Positions 1 to 16,742 of a DNA stretch of 64,000 bases are shown one piece after another. Origin of the DNA: Symbiodinium natans (Eukaryota; Sar; Dinophyceae; Suessiales; Symbiodiniaceae). A program made the translations under genes and the position numbers. The DNA lies in contig CAJNDS010002745.1 in assembly GCA_905221605.1 (NCBI GenBank), positions 507,501-571,500 on the forward strand. The letters run 5' to 3'. The notes under the pieces are model-generated. The model worked only from the letters and a program-made list of their open reading frames with translations, searched no databases and was not told the DNA's origin. Numbering within the stretch: position 1 is the stretch's first letter; each line of letters starts with the position of its first letter.

Positions 1-920
1 AATAATTACAATTTTTCTTATTTTTGGAAATTTGGTCCTTTTGGCAGTAAAATTCATTGAGTTTCAAGGGCCTTTTCTATCTTATGGACACTTTACCACT
101 TGGATTTCCTGTAGAATAATATGAAGATTATAAAACTACTGAAACCCCCTTATAATATGAAGATATACTACTTCCAAGATGAAGAGAGATTCCTAAAGGC
201 AAAACAAAGTGAAACAAGAACACGCTTTTCTCCAATTAAAAGTTGTGTTCACTTGTCTTACCTTTTCCACCTCTTTCCAAGGAAGTAAAATGAGATCTCA
301 ATGAATAAGATGTAAAGGGAACCATTAATAAAAAAAAATAACACTACTTTCTCCCTTTACTGTTTATCTCTTTTGGACAAGAAATTAATGCACGCATGAC
401 GCCCTTTTAGTTAATTTACCGGACAGGCAAAAAGGCTTGTTTTGCGCTCGTTATAATATTATAATCATGAGTGCATATTTGCAATAAAATAGTACACTTT
501 ATTAGTATTACCAAGAATTACATGCACGAATGAGTGATAGAATGCATGAACGCAGTGAAGTTTATTATATTCCCGCGTCTGTAAGCTTATTATAATCGCG
601 GGTGAACGAAATAAAATTGTAAATGAAATACGCGCCAGTAAAGATAATTGAATAGGCGCGTAAAAGAAGAGAAAAAGAGTGTTGTCTTCACTTCGTTCAG
701 TAGTTTTATAGGAAGCCAACCAATATCTGATGTTGGGGCCGTGTCTTGCGGTTGGTAATGAGTGCGTCCATGTGAATAGAATGTCATGTGTGAAGAGAAT
801 ACTAATAAGGGGGCAAATATAAGAAAGAACTAATAACGCGCCCCCTTAATATAAAGAGAGTGCAAAAACCGTATAATTTAGTAGTTTTATAAAGAGTGAA
901 ACGAATCCACCATTAAATAC
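1..920. other. AT-rich, repeat-poor segment
   Basis: This is the only long stretch of the window free of TTTAGGG-type repeats. It is visibly AT-richer than the rest. The open frames in it are short, overlap on one strand and show no recognisable motif, so I call no gene. It lies downstream of the last exon of the proline-rich minus-strand gene and may be intergenic or an old insertion. Confidence 0.5.
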
Positions 921-928
921 CCCCTATT

Positions 929-1003
929 ATAATCACCATAAACCCTAAACCCTAGACCCTAAACCCCTAAACCCTTTAAGGACTGTTAGTATAAGGGGGA
1001 AAA
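929..1003 (+). mobile_element. family B inverted-repeat element, split by telomere-like units
   Basis: The right half (AAGGACTGTTAGTATAAGGG) matches the right arm of the family B elements at 28.0 and 43.4 kb, and the left part keeps the CCCCCTATTATAATCA core. The stretch between them is replaced by CCCTAAA units at 939-977. It is the first of several elements in the window broken by a telomere-like block. Confidence 0.6.
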
Positions 1004-1059
1004 TCCCAAGGTTTAGGGTTTACCCACAGGATCCATGTGCCTATGTAGTCAGAAATCTT

Positions 1060-1136
1060 GGGTTCCCCTCTTGGTTTAGGTTTAGGATTTAGGGTTTAGG
1101 GTTTAGAGTTTAGGGATTAGGGTTTAGGGTTTAGGG
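1060..1136. repeat. TTTAGGG interstitial array
   Basis: About eight TTTAGGG units, some degenerate, run directly into family D element 1138-1270 and replace that element's left terminus. Confidence 0.85.
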
Positions 1137-1137
1137 A

Positions 1138-1270
1138 TACTACCCCCCCTAGGTTCCCCCCATAATGAAGACTACTTAGGGATGATTAAGACTAGTTCAG
1201 GTTATTCAAGGTTATCTAAGGGGGAAACCTAAGGGGGGTAGCATAGAGGGGGGGTAGTAGGGAAGCCCAT
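1138..1270. mobile_element. family D inverted-repeat element (left end lost)
   Basis: The arms ACTACCCCCCCTAGGTTCCC and GGGGGAAACCTAAGGGGGGT are inverted repeats. The right end continues to GTAGTAGGGAAGCCCATGA, matching the element at 61029-61170. The equivalent left terminus is missing, and TTTAGGG repeats stand there instead. There is no coding capacity, so it would be non-autonomous. Confidence 0.65.
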
Positions 1271-1315
1271 GAAAAAAAGGTACATGGACCCATGAGCGCT
1301 GCGGTGCTCGCGGCC

Positions 1316-6395
<5,080 letters not shown>

Positions 6396-6407
6396 CTGAC
6401 GGCTTCT

Positions 6408-6740
6408 TAGGATTTGGGGTTTTGGGTTTTGGGTTTAGGGTGTAGGGTGTAGGGTTTATAGGGTCGAATGGCTTAGGGTTTATAGGGTTTGAGGTTAAGG
6501 GTTTAGGGTTTAGGGTTTAGGGCTTAGGGCTTAGGGCTTAAGGTTTATAGGGTTTATAGGGTTTACAGGGTTTACAGGGTTTATAGGGTTTATAGGGTTT
6601 ATAGGGCTTATAGGGTTTATAGGGCTAAAGGTTTGTAGGGTTTAGGGTCTAGGGTTGATAGGGTTTAGGGTTGACAGGGTTTAGGGTTGATAGGGTTTAG
6701 GGTTTATGGGGTCTAGGGTTTAGGCTAGGGTTTGTAGGGT
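6408..6740. repeat. GGGTTTATA nonamer-type array
   Basis: TTTAGGG units drift into a run of GGGTTTATA and GGGTTTACA nonamers (6540-6640) and then into longer GGGTTTAGGGTTGATA units (6650-6710). It lies at the acceptor side of exon 6326-6395. Confidence 0.85.
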
Positions 6741-7114
6741 TTAGGGTTACTCGTTTAAGGTTTAGGCGTCTAAACTTGTACGCCCTATCCCAAGCCACAC
6801 CTTTTCAGGCAAGGGTGTACTTGTCAAGAAAACCCTAGACTAGAACCCTAAAGGACCTAAACCCTATACCTGCCCATAAACCCGAAACCCTAAACTGTAG
6901 ACCCTAACCCTGTGCACCTTACACCCTTTCCACATCTTCAAGGAGTCTGGGGTAGTTAGGGGGTTAGGGCTTAGGGTTTCCAGTGGCCCTAAAACCCCTC
7001 ACCCTGAAGCACTGAAGACCTAGACCCGAAAACCCTAAGCACCTGTAATCCCTAAACCCTATCCCAGTAATCCCCTGTAAGCCTTAAACCCTAAGCCCTA
7101 AACCCTAAACTCTG

Positions 7115-7183
7115 CATGAACCCTAGCGTTCCCAGAGTCCCCAAAACTGGCGTTAGGAGCGGCGATGAAGCACTTTCCCAGGA
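7115..7183 (-). CDS. candidate exon, function unknown
   Basis: Minus-strand open segment containing KCFIAAPNASFGDSG, followed by GTTTAGG as possible donor and preceded by CCCTAAA-type sequence in gene orientation. A second minus frame (SASSPLLTPVLGTLG) is also open and would suit the proline-rich gene, so the frame is undecided. Confidence 0.35.
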
Positions 7184-7336
7184 CGTAGGATTTAGGGTTT
7201 AGGGTTTGGGGCTTAGGGTTTAGGGTTTGGGGTTTACGGTTTTTGGGGTTGGGGATTGATGTAGGCCGGTTCTGCCCATGGCTGATCACGATGGTCACGT
7301 CATGCTTGGCAGGGCTATGCCTCAGCTGGATGCTAC

Positions 7337-7712
7337 AGGCCCCTGTCGAGCGCTTCTGGGTTTGATGCTGCATGCTCTGGTGCACCAGGTATCCCATTGG
7401 ACACGGCCTTCAAAGACTCGAGCGCCATCAGCAGAGTCCAGATTGCGTCTTCAAAATGATCCGTCGTAGGAGTCTCTCCCATCTACAGATTGCGTCTGCG
7501 TTGTTTGGCAGGGTTTTGAGGTTTGCAGCTGTTCGTCTTCTTCACGCATCGAGGAGTCTCGACGAAGCAGTACAATCAGGAGGGTGCCGAAGTCCGGCGA
7601 ACGCCACGCGGACCTCCTCCAGCAATTCGCCTTCGTTGTAATCGTCTACGAATTGGACAAGGCCTAGAAAGCCATCGAAGATCGCACGGGCCATCGAATC
7701 TGAAGGAGACTA
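7337..7712 (-). pseudogene. frameshifted coding block, function unknown
   Basis: Coding-looking minus-strand text runs through two frames. The upstream part reads MARAIFDGFLGLVQFVDD then YNEGELLEEVRVAFAGLR (7694-7590), stops at TGA 7542-7544, and continues in the same frame as ANLKTLPNNADAICRWE. The next part is in another frame: TPTTDHFEDAIWTLLMALES, ending at a TAG near 7337. A 1-2 nt shift near 7475 would join them. It could be a decayed exon of the minus-strand gene, a retrogene remnant, or an intact exon with sequencing indels. Confidence 0.45.
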
Positions 7713-8472
7713 CTGCATCTCGAAGCCGTCTACCCCACGAAAGGTCCCTTATATGGGAGGTTAAGTTAGGGTTTAGGGCTTTGGGCTTTGGGCCACTAGC
7801 AGAACACGGAGACCTTTCTTTCCTTCTTTCTGTCTTTACACCTTCGCGACTGTCCCAAAACCTTGAAACCCTAAACCTGAATCCCAAAACCCTGAATCCT
7901 AAACCCTTCTAAACCCTAGACCCCAGACCCCAGGCGGCAAGGAGCTACAGTCACGCCCTAAGCACCAGCTAGTGCGGCGAGCCCTAAACCCCAAACCCCA
8001 AACCCTAAACCCTAAACCCTAAACCCTCAACCCCAAACCCTAAACCCTAAACCACGTGTGAAGAGGCACTGTACAAACCACTTCAGAGGCTCCGTTGAAC
8101 CCTAAACCTTCAGGCCCCAAAACTCTAAAAACCTTTAAATCCCTGAGCCATCAACCCTAAAGACCAAAACTGCCCCAAATCCCGAAAGCCCTTAAATCCC
8201 TGAACCATCAACCCTAAATCCCTTAACTCACTTCATCCCCGACCTCTGAAGCTACCGAGGTACCGAGGGCTTAGGATCCCTTGACCATGCTGCGGACTCT
8301 TCGCCCTAAACCCTAAAGCCCCAAAAGCCTTAAAACCTAACCCCACGCGGGGTTGCACACAATCTTTTTTTGGGGGGTTCAGGGGTTCATATAAAAGGGG
8401 GTTTTCCATCATCAAGTCTAAACCCTAAACCCTAAGCCCTAAACCTTTGGCTTTTTTGGGGAAGACAACAAC

Positions 8473-8496
8473 CATGTCAACCCTGAAGTGGCCGTC
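8473..8496 (-). CDS. candidate 24-nt exon (DGHFRVDM)
   Basis: The minus strand shows GGAG acceptor, then DGHFRVDM, then a GTTGTT donor. It is flanked by TTTAGGG-type repeats on the right and CCCTAAA on the left, as the proven exons are. The plus strand is also open here (NNHVNPEVAVLQ), so the call is tentative. Confidence 0.3.
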
Positions 8497-8685
8497 CTCC
8501 AAAGCCGGAGGCTTTGCTCAGGCTCCTGTAGGGTTTAGAGGTTTAGGGTTTAGAGTTGAAAGTTTAGGGTTTAGTCTCGAAGTTAGGAATTTGGCTGCGG
8601 GGGCTGAGGGTTTCAGGGGGATAGGAGTGCGATTTAGTTTTTTTTTTCAGGGTGCCTCTTATCTCGCAGAGCATTCAAAACCCCA

Positions 8686-8815
8686 AACCTAAACCCTAAA
8701 CCCTAAACCCTAAACCCTAAACCCTAAACCCTAAACCCTAAACCCTAAACCCTAAACCCTAAACCCTAAACCCTAAGCCCTAAACCCTAAACCCTAAACC
8801 CTAAACCCTAACCTA
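8686..8815. repeat. CCCTAAA array
   Basis: About 18 near-perfect heptamers in one orientation. Confidence 0.95.
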
Positions 8816-8888
8816 GAAACGGGAACATCTTGTAGAGGACTGGTCTTGCGCTCAGTTCAGTTTTGGCTTATAGGGCATCACGCAGCGC

Positions 8889-8908
8889 CTGCCATATGCT
8901 TCAAGTTC
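8889..8908 (-). CDS. candidate 20-nt exon (ELEAYG)
   Basis: The minus strand reads CAAG acceptor, 20 nt encoding ELEAYG, then GGCAG followed by a GC donor (GCGCTG). The arrangement copies that of the SUMO exons, but the piece is too short to identify. Confidence 0.3.
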
Positions 8909-9921
8909 CTTGACTGTAGTTGGTATAGTATGGAAGCCCTTAATGTCGGACCCCTAACCCTAAACCCTAAACCCTGAACGTCGAACCCTATGCCCCAGGC
9001 ACTTCCACAATGATGCTCACACACACACATGGGCCGTCTTCGTACCCCGCTTGCCCCCCCCCCCCCCCCCCCGCTCCCTAAAACCCTGAAATCTAAAACC
9101 CTAAACCCTAAAACCCTAAAACCCTGAAAGCCTAACACCCTAAAACCCTAACACCCTAAAACCCTAAAACCCCTAAAACCCCTAAAACCCCTAAAACCCC
9201 TAAAACCCTAAAACCCTGAGCCTAAACCTTTAGGGTCTAGGGTTCAACCTAAAACCCCAAACCCTCTATACCCTACACCCTCAAGGGCAAAAGGCAGTTG
9301 GGAGGCTGCAGCAGATACGACCGGGGTGTGGGCCTTCATTGGGGGGTTTCCATGGTTCATGTACCTTCATAGGGACTATAGTAGCATAGGGTATATGACC
9401 CATGTTTTAGGTTCACTGGGTCCCCAAGACATCCACCACCAGAGCCATGATCAACAGAACCACCGCGATCATCGAAAACCATAGCCCCGAATAGTGAACT
9501 CAACTCGAGGCATCCTCGATCGCCGAACCCTCAACCCTCCACCTGGACTTAAACTCTAAACCCTCAACCCTAAGCCTGAATTAAACCCCAACTAAACCCT
9601 AAACCATAATCAAGCCCCAAAACCCTAAACCCTAGACCGTAAACCCTAAACTCAACATACTCTAAACCCAAATCCTTGCTTCCGGGAACCCTTAAAGTCA
9701 CCCCGAATTCCTTCCCATCAGTACAACACCGTCACACCCCTCTGCCAGACACCAAAAACACAAGCTCGAAGACCCAAACCCCACAACCCCAAACCAAAGC
9801 CCTAAACCCTGAACGCTGAACCCTACTCCCTAAAAAAAGAAAAAGGCTAAACCCCAAAGCCTAAACCCCACCACCCCAAACCAAAGCCCCACCCTTAAGC
9901 CTAAACCCTAAGCCCTAAAAG

Positions 9922-9979
9922 CCACCCTCCAAGTGGACCAATGAAGGTGGGCGCCGGAGGATCTGCGCACGGCCTGAAT
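9922..9979 (-). CDS. candidate exon (proline-containing)
   Basis: The minus strand is open and reads ADPPAPTFIGPLGG; CCCTAAA lies on its left and TTTAGGG on its right. The plus strand is open too (PPSGPMKVGAGGSA). Minus is preferred because the neighbouring phased gene is minus. Confidence 0.3.
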
Positions 9980-10319
9980 CTGACATCGGATTTGGGTTTG
10001 GGCTTCGGTTGAGGGTTTAGGGTTTAGGGCTAGAGTTTAGGGTATAGGGTATAGGGTTTAGGGTTTAGGGCTAGGGCCTAGTTTAGGGTTTAGGGTTTGG
10101 GGTTTCGGGTTTCGGGTGTAGGTTTCGGGCCGTTTGAAACCGTGAACCCTAAGCTCTAAATCTTGGGTGTGTCTTTTGCGAGTCCGAGACCATGCTTTAT
10201 GCCTCTATTTTAGGGTCTAGGGTCTAGGGTTTAGGGTTTAGGGTTTGGGGTTTAGGGTTTAGGGTTTATGGGGCTTTTATTGACACCCAAAAGGACACCC
10301 CATACATGATTATGGAACC

Positions 10320-10455
10320 CTAGCTAAACCCCAAACCCCAAACCCCAAACCCCAAACCCTAGAGCCTAGACCCTAGACCCTAGACCCTAGACCCTAAAAC
10401 CCTAAACCCTAAACCCTAAACCCTAAACCCTAAACCCTAAACCCTAAACCCCACT
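10320..10455. repeat. CCCCAAA, CCCTAGA and CCCTAAA sub-arrays
   Basis: Three successive homogeneous variants, each a few units long, lie side by side. This is a clear case of local homogenisation of telomere-like units. Confidence 0.85.
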
Positions 10456-10486
10456 CCCTAAGGCCCGAAACCCGAAACCCTAAACC

Positions 10487-10552
10487 CGAGCAATCTGCCG
10501 TAAGGCCCTCGGCATGCCCGGTGCTGCATGAGCCTCAGAGGGTCTTCAGGCT
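10487..10552 (-). CDS. candidate exon, function unknown
   Basis: The minus strand is open in all three frames; examples are KPEDPLRLMQHRACRGP and APGMPRALRQIAR, the latter in keeping with the proline-rich gene. CCCTAAA flanks it on the left. The frame is not decided. Confidence 0.3.
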
Positions 10553-11112
10553 TTGGGGGGTTTATATAGGGGAACCCTAAACCCTAAACCCTAAACCCTA
10601 AACCCTAAACCCTAAACCCCAAACCCCAAAACCCGAACCCTAAACCCTCAACCCTTATTTAAGGATCTGAGGGTTTGGGGGGTTGGCCGGTCTAGAGCTC
10701 AGAGCTCAGGGCACGTAGGGGAGTCCGGATGAGAACTTCCTAACTCCTACAACCCGTTTAGGTTTAGGGTTTAGGGTTTAGGGTTTAGGGTTTAGGGTTT
10801 AGGGTTTAGGGTTGAGGGTTGAGGGTTGAGGGTTGAGGGTTTAGGGTTTAGGATTTAGGGTTTAGGGTTTAGGGTTTAGGGCTTGGGGTTGAACCCTAAA
10901 TCCTCAACCTTCCCAGGCCATGCGCTCCAAACCCCTGGGCCCTACATCTTTCTGAACTCGAACACCCCCAGCCGGGTGAGCCCAAGGCGATACCAAGATC
11001 CTGAAACCCTAAGCCCTAAACCCAAAATCCTAAACCCGACACCCTAAACCCTAAACCCTAAATCCTAAACCCCAAACCCTACACCCTAAACCCTAAATCC
11101 TAAACCCTAAAC

Positions 11113-11158
11113 GCGGTCATCATCGGCATTCCATGCACCGCCAGTAACCGGAAGATGG
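11113..11158 (-). CDS. candidate exon (TIFRLLAVHGMPMMTA)
   Basis: The minus strand reads CCTAG acceptor, TIFRLLAVHGMPMMTA, then GTTTAGGG as donor. The plus strand is also open (VIIGIPCTASNRKMV), so orientation rests on the neighbouring genes. Confidence 0.3.
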
Positions 11159-11582
11159 TCTAGGTGCCAAGCTCGGGGAAGATGTTGGACTTAGGGTTTA
11201 GGGTTTAGGGTTTAGGGTTTAGGGGTTTTTGTCTGGGTTCTTAGGTCTTGCTTAGGGTTCTTACGTTTTGCTTAGGGGTTTCACGGCTGATGGTTGTTAG
11301 GTTTGCTTAGGGTCCTGAGGTTCTTTTTCGGGTTTAGGGCTTGGGTTTTTTGGATTTGGTAAGTCAGGGCATTAGGGGTTCTTAGGGCTTTTGGAAACTT
11401 GGCTACACTCAGAAGGGTAGCTAACAATTAAAATTTTAGCTGCTTTATTAAGAAACCCAATAAACCCAAAAAGGCTAAGGGTCTAAAGTTACAGTATACA
11501 GTACCACAAAGGAAAGAAGAAGTTGTTTAAGGATGTCTAGGGAACTTGCTTGTGACCAGGGGACCTCTGTCTGATGGGGTGA

Positions 11583-11660
11583 CCCGAAACCCTAAACCCT
11601 AAACCCTAAACCCTAAACCCTAAACCCTAAACCCTAAACCCTAAACCCTAAACCCTAAAC
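11583..11660. repeat. CCCTAAA array
   Basis: About eleven perfect units. The surrounding 11.2-12.0 kb holds degenerate repeats, an A-rich tract at 11788-11840 and no gene that I can see. Confidence 0.95.
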
Positions 11661-12191
11661 CAATTCACGCTTGATCCATCTACCGCAGCTCGTGAGTGCA
11701 TGGACTCCTCACCCCTCAACCACCCCGAAGGATCCATGTACCTGTACTGCTATTTCCTTCAGAACCCCACCGCCCACCCCCCCCCCAAAAAAAAAAAATA
11801 TAATAAATAAATAAAAAACAAACAAAAACAAAAAACACATAGTAATCCCTTTATAAGTCTTATAAGAAAGAATATTGTCTATTTTGTGTGGGGTTCTTCA
11901 GCAAGTAGTCGTATCTGGTATAGACTTGGGCATGAAGTTCGTTCCCAGGTAGTAGCTCTAGGGCCCAGGTAGAGGTCCATGGACCCTTCGGGCTTAAGCA
12001 CCCGCAGGAATCGGGGTCCTGAGGTCCTAAAGTTGGCGGTATACTTGGGCTGGGGTTTAGAGTTCAGGGTTCAGGGTTCAGGGTTTAGGGTTCAGGGTTT
12101 AGGGTTTAGATTTGAGGGTTTAGGGTTTAGGGTGTCTTCACAAAATTGGAGGAAGCATTCTTGTTCCAAGTACTCTGGGGTGGAATGGTGT

Positions 12192-12355
12192 TTGGCTGAA
12201 AACCCTAAACCCTAAACCCTGAACCCTGAACCCTAAACCCTGAACCCTGAACCCTAAACCCTAAACCCAAACCCTAAACCCTAAACCCTAAACCCTAAAC
12301 CCTAAACCCTAAACCCTAAACCCTAAACCCTAACCCTAAACCCTAAACCCTAAGA
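12192..12355. repeat. CCCTAAA/CCCTGAA array
   Basis: About 23 units; the left part alternates CCCTAAA with CCCTGAA and the right part is uniform. Confidence 0.95.
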
Positions 12356-12373
12356 AAGGTTTAAGTTCAGGCT

Positions 12374-12424
12374 TGGGAGCTTGTAGCGGTCGCACTGGCG
12401 AAGTCACCCCTCAACAGCTACTGT
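12374..12424 (-). CDS. candidate exon (LLRGDFASATATSSQ)
   Basis: The minus strand reads TTTACAGTAG as acceptor, then LLRGDFASATATSSQ and a GC-type donor. It is bounded by CCCTAAA (left) and TTTAGGG (right). Confidence 0.3.
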
Positions 12425-12516
12425 AAACTGAAATGTGCAAGGGTTTAGGGTTTAGGGTTTAGGGTTTAGGGTTTAGGGTTTAGGGTTTAGGGTTTAGGGC
12501 TTTAACTCTCAACACA

Positions 12517-12770
12517 CCCAGCTCTGCATGAAAACTTCTGAAATTTCCTTCTTCCCGGCAACCAGGAGCGAGCGGGCTTCATTTTTAATCTTGTGGACAT
12601 TTTCACACATGCGAGTCGCTGACATAGACACTGGGAGGGACGGTGTTAAGTTCCCCCCCACGTTCCAGAGGCTCGCTGCGTATCCATTGGTCGTGGTCAG
12701 CAGACAGCAGCACGATGGTAACAGAGATAGCTGCCTTATTGGTACAGTACTTCTAGAGTGCAGTCATCAC
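12517..12770 (-). pseudogene. coding block with one frame change, function unknown
   Basis: The minus strand reads AAISVTIVLLSADHDQW, then RSEPLERGGELNTVPPSVYV to a TGA near 12602. One base out of frame it resumes as ENVHKIKNEARSLLVAGKK and EISEVFMQSW up to GTGTGTTGAG, a possible GT donor. The text is of coding quality on both sides of the shift. It may be a decayed exon, two exons, or one exon with an assembly indel. I do not recognise the family. Confidence 0.45.
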
Positions 12771-13439
12771 GAGTGACGCGACCTACAACTCACCCCCCCG
12801 CTGCAGGTCAGGTGGACACTCAAACACTTGACAACTCTGCCACTGCGGAACCTATCTCCTCATGTTAAGGGACGAAGGAAGGACCCCTTATATGAGTGAC
12901 ACATAGGATGGCAGGATTGAGAGTCCCCATATACACCCTAAACACGACAACACGGGGCCCCTCCTGTTCTCCCTTAGATGGAGATTTCTGGGCACCCAAA
13001 ACTGCTGAGTTCTGTCCTACTCAGATCAGAGGTGCTTTCGCTGGCGAGCCCATGAGCACATCGGCCTGAAGCAGTCCGCGCATGAATCTCGGAAGGGGTA
13101 AGCGGTTTTGGGTGAGGCTCCAAAGTTTGGATATCCCAGAACATCCTAAACCCTAACCGGAACCCTGACGAAGCCTTAAACACCCAAGTAACCCTTGTTG
13201 ACCCGAAACCCTCAGCCTCTGTGACTGTCTATGCATGCCTTCTGAAAATTTAATTGCAAGTCGCAAAACTCCGGGTGTACAGGGTAGCTTCATGTACACC
13301 AAAGGCCCGAGCCACAGCTCTTTACACAACTCGAACTCTGCTCAAAACCCTTCTGTCGGCCCTGCACAGAAAAAAAAGGGTTCAGGGTGCAGAGTCACAG
13401 TTTCCTAAGCCCTGAACCGCGTAGCAGTTGGCCTAAACC

Positions 13440-13496
13440 CTAAACCCTAAACCCCAAACCCCAAACCCTAAACCCTAAACCCTAAACCCTAAACCC
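13440..13496. repeat. CCCTAAA array downstream of SUMO stop
   Basis: About eight units, some CCCCAAA, just downstream of the last SUMO exon, so in the 3' untranslated or intergenic region. Confidence 0.9.
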
Positions 13497-13515
13497 TGGG
13501 GGGCCTCTAAGCTCC

Positions 13516-13548
13516 TCAGCGTCCTCCGGTCTGCTCCATGGCCACATC
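13516..13548 (-). CDS. SUMO: SUMO exon 8 (C-terminus)
   Basis: 33 nt encoding DVAMEQTGGR and TGA; acceptor CCGAG. Confidence 0.93.
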   Translation of the reverse strand, partial: DVAMEQTGGR

Positions 13549-16500
13549 CTCGGCCGTTTAGGGTTTAGGGTTTAGGGTTTAGGGTTTAGGGTTTAGGGTT
13601 TAGGGTTTAGGGTTGCGGGGTTGAGGGTTTAGGGGTTTCGGGTTTAGGGTTTGGGGGTTTAGGATCTCCCCACGAGTACCCTTTAAGACAATTTCAATAA
13701 CCCCCCCCCCAATACTGGTTTAGGATTTACTGCTTAGGGTTTTGTGGACCCAGGCCCCCAACAAGTCATATAGGGGCCTTAATAACTAGAATGGGATTTC
13801 GGGTGTTATTATAGGAAAATTGCAAAGGTACCCTAAGGGAATATCATGAGCAATTATTCCGACCCCTATGTTGCCCTTTAGGACATGCGAGTTTAGGGTT
13901 TAGGGTTAGGGTTTCGGGTTTAGCGCTCCAGGTCCCTATAGACCCTCTGAAGGGTACTTGGAGAGGGAGTGACCTTGCGTTTTCGGTTGGGCGGCGAAGG
14001 CTTCAGAAATGAAGGCTTCGGGTTTAGGGTTTAGGGTCCTCAGGGTGTTTCAGGAGTTCGGAGAGTTTTCGGGTGGTGTAGGCACGATTACGCCATACCC
14101 TAAACCCTAAACCCTAAACCCTAGACCCTCAACCCTAAACCCTAAACCCTAAACCCTAAACCCTAAACCCTAAACCCTAAACCCTGCATGCCACCCATTC
14201 CTAAGCCTTGGGATCTGGGGCGGCCCTGGGTTGAAGACGTCCAGCGAGCTCCAAACTTAGGGCTTACTGTTTGGGGTTAAAGGTTTAAAGGGTTTAAAGG
14301 GTTTAAAGGGTTTAAAGGGTTTAAAAGGGCCAAAAGGGCTTAAAGGGTTTAAAGGGTTTAAAGGGTTTTAAGGGTTTAAAGGGTTTTAAGGGTTTAAAAG
14401 GGTTTAAAGGGTTTTAAGGGTTTAAAGGGTTTAAAAGGGTTTGAAAGGGTTTAAAAGGGTTTAAAAGGGCTTAAAAGGGTTTGAGGGCTTAGTGTAAGGC
14501 TAGTTCCATGGGCCCTTGACGTGGTCCCTTACCGCCTTTAAGGAATCTGATGTATGGGCCCTTGGGTTGTTTAGGGTATATAAGGGGCATACAAGTGGTC
14601 CCCTTCTAGAGTCCCCATACTCAGGGACCATGCAACTACCCCAAGATTTAGGGTTTAGGGTTTAGGGTTTATTTAGGGTTTAGGGTTTAGGGCTTAGGAA
14701 TAGAGATGTCAGTTTTGGGGCTTCTGTGTCCCTGCATCGATTCACTGCAAGGCTCCAACGTATCGGGTGGCATTCCAAGGCTTTGGGTTTGGGGTTTGGG
14801 GTGTGGGGTTTAGGGTTTGGGGTTTAGGGTCTCGGGCTTGGGGTTTAGGAAGTATAGGGTTTAGGGCGAGCCATGATCCGGTTTGATTGACTTTGATCAG
14901 TGTGCAGGTCACGTTCGGATGCTGAGAGCGGGGCGATCAGATCTTCGTCCTGCAAGCACGGCTTCTTGGTTTAAGGGTTTAGGGTTTAGGGTTTAGGGTT
15001 TATGGACGACAGACTTTGGGGGTTTCGGAAATCAGGGGTACCTTATTGGGGTCCTTATGATTAGGGAAACCACGGTTTAGGGATGAAAGAATTCAGGCTC
15101 ATGGTTTAGGGATGCAGGGTATAGGGTTTAGGGATGTAGGGTTTCAGGGTTTTAGGGGTTTCGGGCTTACAGGGCTTGGGGCTGTGGAGGATACCGGGCC
15201 CCTTCCAGACTTCTATGCTGGCCAACGTGCTTTTACTTGCGACCCTAAACCCTAAGCCCTACACCCTAAACCCTAAACCCTAAGCCCTAAGCCCCAAGCC
15301 CTAAACCCTAAACCCTAAGGCTTTGGTGCTTAGCCTTGGGGGATCGGATTCGTGGCTTCAGGGTTGGGTGCCCACAGGGTCGAAGACCCTAAGCCCCCAA
15401 ACCCTAAAGCTCCCATGTCCCCAACCACCCTAAAGTAGCCCTAAAGCTCTAAAAACCTAGACCCTCAAGCCCTAAAGCCATGAAGCCCTAAAACTCCAAA
15501 ACTCTGAGAAACCCAAAACCTTCTAACCCTAGAACCCTGAACCCTCAAGCCCAAAAAACCCTAGGGTTTAGGGTTTGGGGTTTAGGGTTTAGGGTTTAGG
15601 GTTTAGGGTGTAGGGTTTAGGAGGCTCTAAAACCCTCCACCCCCTTGCCTCCAACCCGAGCTTCTCTGCCGTGTCGTCCGCGGCAATACGCTCGCCGTCC
15701 ACCATGAAGCGCACTTGGGAGGCCTCCAGGACACTTAGGGTTTAGGGTTTAGGGTTTAGGGTTTGGGGTTTGGGGTTTGGGGTTTGGGGTTTGGGGTTTG
15801 GGGTTTGGGGTTTAGGGTTTAGCCCGAAACCCTTTAAACCCTAACCCAGGTGTAGCGTCAGGGGTGTAGGGCTCAGTGGGTTTGGTTTGGGGCTTAGGGT
15901 TTGGGTTTTCGCCCAAAACCCTGAACCAGTAACCCTAAACCCTATACAGCCTCAACCCTAAACCCCAACCCCTAAACCCCACTAGGCCTCAACCAAACTG
16001 ATACCACCGTCCCTGAACCCTATATCATCCCGAACCCCTATCAACCCTACACCCGAAACCCTATCAACCCTATCACCTCAACCCTCAACCCTCAACCCTA
16101 AACCCTAGCCCTAAACCCTAAACACAATCAACCCTGAACCCCAAACCCGAAACCCTCAACCCTAAACCCTAGCCTTAAACCCTAAACACAATCAACTCTA
16201 AACCCCGCCAAACAGGAGCCCCTGAGGATGACTTCCATACGCCCCCCCCCCCCCCCCCTAAGGGCTCCTCGATACCCAGGAACCCAGGAACCCCGTTGAG
16301 CGCCCTTCTTAAGGGCTACATAGGGTTCAGAGTTCAGGGTGTTGGTTTAGGGTTTAGGGTTTAGGGTTTAGGGTTTAGGGTTTAGGGTTTAGGGTTTAGG
16401 GTTTAGGGTTTAGGGTTTAGGGTTTAGTGCTTAAGGCCTAGGGCTAGGGTTTAGGGTTTAGGTTTAGACCCTAAACCCGTGCCTGCAGACCCAGGCGGCT

Positions 16501-16707
16501 GCAGTAGGCATCCATCAGCTTGCCTCGAAGGGTGTTGGGCTTAGGGCAACCTTAAATCCTAAGTGTTTTGGGTTTAGGGTTTAATGTTCAGGGTTTAGAG
16601 TTCGGGGTCTCTATATATACTTAAAATACGAAATACATATATATATATATATATTTATATTTATATTTATTCATTTATTTACTTATTCATATATATAATT
16701 ATAATTA

Positions 16708-16742
<35 letters not shown>

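Noticed and set aside
7098-7397. Proteins containing TLNPKP or GFRV-type repeats, here and in dozens of other frames
   Set aside because: CCCTAAA/TTTAGGG arrays translate to these words; they mark repeats, not genes.
14190-14262. Open minus-strand segment in SUMO intron 7
   Set aside because: Exons 7 and 8 join exactly without it.
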